Of a stretch of 64,000 nt of DNA, positions 61,037 to 64,000 are shown piece after piece. This DNA comes from Bremerella sp. JC817 (GTDB lineage Bacteria > Planctomycetota > Planctomycetia > Pirellulales > Pirellulaceae). The first letter of the stretch is position 1. Every line of letters starts with the position of its first letter. The translations under genes and the position numbers were made by a program. The notes under the pieces are model-generated. The model worked only from the letters and a program-made list of their open reading frames with translations, had not been told where the DNA came from and did no database searches. The stretch is taken from assembly GCF_040718835.1 (NCBI RefSeq), contig NZ_JBFEFG010000268.1, forward strand, positions 558,001-622,000. The letters are read 5' to 3'.

Positions 61037-62281
61037 TTAGTTGGTGGCTTTGGTATCGTTTTCGTTCGAAGTCGACTCGGCGATCGAAATCGACGGATCG
61101 GCCGACGGGATAATCTCGATCTTGGCACCTTTCGGCGTGAAGGCCATTGGCGTCGTGGCCAGCCACATGCCAGGCGGGATCACCGAAGCTGGCACGATCA
61201 CCTTCTCGGCGTCGGACCAGACTGCGTCGATCTTCATCGGCAGCAAGGTTTGATCTTCCTGGTTCACCAGCACGATCTGATCGAGTTGTCGCACCGCCCC
61301 GCGCGGCAGTGCCACCACATCTTTCAACGTTTTGCCGGTAATCGAAGCGATCACCGGCTGTCCAACCCGCAGGGGGCGTTTCTTGGCAAGTCGGCCGAAG
61401 GGATCTTCGACCCGGGCAATCGCGAACAAGTCGCGCGAGTTCTCGTCGAGCACCCCTTCGGTCCGGACGATCTTCCCTTCCCAAACGGTGTCGCTCCCTT
61501 GCAGGATGCCATCGCGAAGCTCGACCACCAGGGGAGCATCTTCGGAAAACTCCGGCAACTCCAGGAAGGCTCGCTGCTCGCCTGAGATCGGCAAACGGAT
61601 CTCGACGTAATCGACCGCGAAGACTTCACCCAGCGGCGTGTTGGCTCCGGCCAGTTGACCGATACCCACCAGCTTCGACATCACGCGGCCGTCAAACGGC
61701 GCGATGATCTTGGTGCGCGAGAGATTCAACCTGGCGGCTTCCACGGCGATCTCGGCGAGCGAGACGTTGGCTTCGGCCTGATCTTTACTGGCGGAAGCCG
61801 TTTCGACTTCCCCTTGCGAGACGGCGTTCGATTCGACCAGCCGCAGCTTGCGTTCGTGCACCAGCCGGGCGAGTTTCAAGTTCGACTTGGCGGCGTCTAG
61901 TTCCGACTCGGCGACGGCCAGGGCGGTTTCGTAATCGGTCGGGTCGATTTCAACCAGCACGTCACCTTTCGAGAAGTATGCCCCCACCTCGAACGATGGG
62001 CTGATCTGCGCCACAGTTCCCGAGACCTGCGCGGTCAGGGTCACCTGGTTGTGGGCCTGCACAACCGCGTGCGTGTGAACCACGACGGGGTAGTCGGTGG
62101 TGTGCATCTCTTCGACGCGCGTCCGCAGCAAGACCTTCTTCGGTTCTTGTCGCGGTGGCTGCTCGACCTTCGCCGAAAGGACCTGAAAACCGACGACACC
62201 AGCCGCCAGAATCACGCACGGAATCGCCAGCCGCAGCAGCAGTCCTAGAAGGGAAAAAGATTTGTGTGAGGACGTTGTCAT
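61037..62281 (-). CDS. RND efflux periplasmic adaptor (membrane fusion protein)
   Basis: A 414-aa protein with an N-terminal membrane anchor (LLGLLLRLAIPCVILAAGVV) and a lipoyl/barrel-sandwich hybrid domain: VTLTAQVSGTVAQISPSFEV and AYFSKGDVLVEIDPTDYETA. A helical hairpin (AVAESELDAAKSNLKLARLV) and beta-barrel parts follow (GRVMSKLVGIGQLAGANTPL). It links the permease to the outer-membrane factor. It is transcribed with the permease; the NodT-type outer-membrane gene is divergent. Confidence 0.92.
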   Translation of the reverse strand: MTTSSHKSFSLLGLLLRLAIPCVILAAGVVGFQVLSAKVEQPPRQEPKKVLLRTRVEEMHTTDYPVVVHTHAVVQAHNQVTLTAQVSGTVAQISPSFEVGAYFSKGDVLVEIDPTDYETALAVAESELDAAKSNLKLARLVHERKLRLVESNAVSQGEVETASASKDQAEANVSLAEIAVEAARLNLSRTKIIAPFDGRVMSKLVGIGQLAGANTPLGEVFAVDYVEIRLPISGEQRAFLELPEFSEDAPLVVELRDGILQGSDTVWEGKIVRTEGVLDENSRDLFAIARVEDPFGRLAKKRPLRVGQPVIASITGKTLKDVVALPRGAVRQLDQIVLVNQEDQTLLPMKIDAVWSDAEKVIVPASVIPPGMWLATTPMAFTPKGAKIEIIPSADPSISIAESTSNENDTKATN

Positions 62282-62650
62282 ATATCAAGAACCAGGTTGG
62301 ATCGCTATCAGCAGGAAATCGTCTGCAGGAGGGGGAGCCGTCAGTCAGGCAGCGCCCCCAAAAAAGTATGATTCATCGGGGCGGAAGGTGGGCATTAAAT
62401 CTGGGGAAGTCGGGTAGGTGTTCTTCGCTCGGAAAGCTTGATTTCCCCTGCGCTTGGGCCAGCGGTTGCCCACAGCAAGTGCCAGCGGCGACTCTACCGG
62501 TCGTTCGGGTCGTATCGAGTGTACGGAGCCAGCGGGCAGAGTCGCGTTAAGCTGTTCCGGCAGACCGGGATTGATTGTACCACTCGCACCGGATCCTCCG
62601 ATGGCTTGGCAAGTGCGGTCTGTTCCAGTGTTGATGGTTTTCCGAGAAAT
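62282..62650. other. Divergent promoter region of the efflux system
   Basis: About 370 bases between the adaptor and the outer-membrane factor gene. No gene, repeat or strong hairpin is visible. Regulatory sites for both divergent units should lie here. Confidence 0.4.
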
Positions 62651-64000
62651 ATGATGCGAAGAGTTCGAAGCCAATCCGCAAGCCGCTTCCACCTTTGGGG
62701 GTTGTCGCTGGCTATTGCGTCGATGGGATTCGCCGCCTCGGGATGCACCACGAGTCCGCGACAATGGATCGCCAACGGATTCAAGGTGGGTCCCAACTAC
62801 TGCACGCCGGTCGCCGATGTCGCCCCTGACTGGATCGATGCCAACGACAAACGAGTGATCAGCGACCCGGTCGACGCCACCGCCTGGTGGGCGACGTCGT
62901 TCAACGACCCGGTGCTGAACCAACTGGTGACCGAGGCCTATTCGCAGAACCTGACCGTGCAGCAGGCAGTCGCTCGTATCATGCAGGCCCGCGCCCTGCG
63001 TCAGATCGCGGTCGGCAATGTCTTTCCGCAGCAACAAGCGGTGGGTGCCGACTACTCGCATAACCTGACGACGGGAAGTGGTTTCGACCGGCACTTCAGT
63101 TCGTGGCGAGGGCAGTTCAGCCTGGCGTGGGAAATCGACTTCTGGGGGCGTTATCGCCGCGCGGTCGAAGCGGCCGACGCCGACCTCGACGCCGAGATGT
63201 ACAACTATGGCGATGTGGTCGTGACGCTGGTGGCCGATGTGGCTTCGAACTACATCGATATCCGCACGCTGCAAACGCGGTTGGAATTGGTCAAGTTGAA
63301 TGTTGAGAACCAACGCAAAACCTACGAGCTAACTGAAATTCGTTTCCGCAATGGCGAGTCGAGCGAAGTCGACGTCCAGCAGGCCAAGTCGAGCCTCGTG
63401 CAAACCGAGGCCTTGGTGCCCCAAGTTGAAATCACGTTGCGGCAAACGCAAAACCAACTGTGCGTCTTGCTGGGCCGGCCCCCGGAAGACATCGACGCGA
63501 TGCTCGGCGTCGGTACCATCCCGGATGTCGCCCCGGAAATTGTTCTGGGCATACCTGCCACCACGCTGCTGCAGCGTCCGGACGTTCGACGTGCCGAACG
63601 TGACCTGGCCGCACAAAGCGCGTTGATTGGTGTCGCCGAATCGGAACTCTATCCACACATTACTCTGTCAGGAACGGTCGGCCGCAGCGCGAACCAGTTC
63701 AAGGACTTGTTCCGCGCTGGGTCGGGTTTCGGATCGGTCGGGCCTTCGGTCGACTGGAACATCTTGAACTATGGCCGCATCAGCGGACGCATCGAGTTCG
63801 AGGATGCTCGTTTCCAGGAACTGCTGGCCATCTATCGCCAGTCGGTGCTCGATGCCAACCTGGAAGCCGAAAACGCGATCGTTCAATTCCTCAAATCGCA
63901 GGAACAACTTCGTCTGCAGTTGGAAGCCGCCGAGGCCGCCGACGAGACCAACCGGTTGATCACCTTGCAATTCGAGGAAGGGGAGGAAATCGACTTCAAC
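62651..64000 (+). CDS. NodT-type outer-membrane efflux lipoprotein, partial at window end
   Basis: An open frame of 450 codons continues past the window end, so no stop is seen. The N-terminus has Arg-rich MMRRVRSQSASRFH and a lipobox AASGC near residue 32. The body is TolC/NodT-like: helical repeats such as NLTVQQAVARIMQARALRQI, AWEIDFWGRYRRAVEAADAD and EIRFRNGESSEVDVQQAKSS, and LLQRPDVRRAERDLAAQ. It is the outer-membrane channel of the RND system, which is divergently transcribed. The second ATG (62654) is an alternative start. Confidence 0.92.
   Translation, partial: MMRRVRSQSASRFHLWGLSLAIASMGFAASGCTTSPRQWIANGFKVGPNYCTPVADVAPDWIDANDKRVISDPVDATAWWATSFNDPVLNQLVTEAYSQNLTVQQAVARIMQARALRQIAVGNVFPQQQAVGADYSHNLTTGSGFDRHFSSWRGQFSLAWEIDFWGRYRRAVEAADADLDAEMYNYGDVVVTLVADVASNYIDIRTLQTRLELVKLNVENQRKTYELTEIRFRNGESSEVDVQQAKSSLVQTEALVPQVEITLRQTQNQLCVLLGRPPEDIDAMLGVGTIPDVAPEIVLGIPATTLLQRPDVRRAERDLAAQSALIGVAESELYPHITLSGTVGRSANQFKDLFRAGSGFGSVGPSVDWNILNYGRISGRIEFEDARFQELLAIYRQSVLDANLEAENAIVQFLKSQEQLRLQLEAAEAADETNRLITLQFEEGEEIDFN

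Noticed and set aside
58688-61585. 965-codon open frame on the plus strand over the efflux genes
   Set aside because: It lies wholly antisense to the clear RND permease and adaptor. Its product is His/Gln/Arg-rich with no domain. It is an artefact of high-G+C codon bias.

Overview
The window looks like a chromosomal segment from a planctomycete of the Pirellulaceae type (Blastopirellula, Rhodopirellula, Bremerella-like). This is inferred from the gene families. There are three DUF1559 proteins, two with the [20 protein letters not shown] prepilin signature, a DUF1549/DUF1501 pair, a Gfo/Idh/MocA oxidoreductase with a twin-arginine leader, an ECF sigma factor next to a membrane Ser/Thr kinase, many HEAT, TPR and EF-hand proteins, and a planctomycete-type integrase. 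Most genes are G+C-rich. The stretches at about 31-43 kb, 46.7-48.5 kb and 55.3-56.1 kb look more A+T-rich.

Layout. 0.2-6.3 kb: a small unknown protein, an oxidoreductase, an AraC regulator, and a kinase with its ECF sigma factor. 6.6-15.8 kb: a Gly/Pro-rich protein, an aryl-sulfate-sulfotransferase-like propeller protein, then a tight operon of two alkaline-phosphatase-superfamily enzymes, a 61-aa ribbon-helix-helix-like protein, a membrane protein and a P-loop sulfotransferase, closed by two hairpins. 16-26 kb: bacterioferritin, then two minus-strand operons. One carries DUF1559, a degenerate DUF1559, DUF1549, DUF1501 and a multi-EF-hand protein. The other carries DUF1559, a lipoprotein and a thioredoxin-fold protein. 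26.7-30.4 kb: AraC regulator, aminopeptidase P and a secreted endonuclease/exonuclease/phosphatase-family protein.

31-43 kb is the most unusual part. A secreted ComEC-like metallo-beta-lactamase (MBL) fusion and an 1142-aa secreted protein of unknown role lie beside a compact three-gene operon of patatin-like phospholipase, thermolysin-like metalloprotease (HETTH) and a second ComEC-like MBL hydrolase. These three hydrolases encoded together are my best candidate for an undescribed system. 43-51 kb looks like a decayed mobile or defence region. It holds an S1-domain protein, two divergent GIY-YIG nucleases flanking a broken hsdM fragment, a tRNA(CAU), a truncated integrase, a zincin-like pseudogene with a tiny overlapping gene, and a PD-(D/E)XK-like protein.

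51-57.8 kb holds hypothetical, HEAT and TPR proteins and an O-methyltransferase. A direct repeat of about 158 bp, containing the methyltransferase 3' end, brackets a TPR-like gene. 57.8-64 kb carries an RND efflux system: permease and adaptor on the minus strand, and divergently a NodT-type outer-membrane factor that runs off the window end. I saw no CRISPR array, rRNA or intact transposase.
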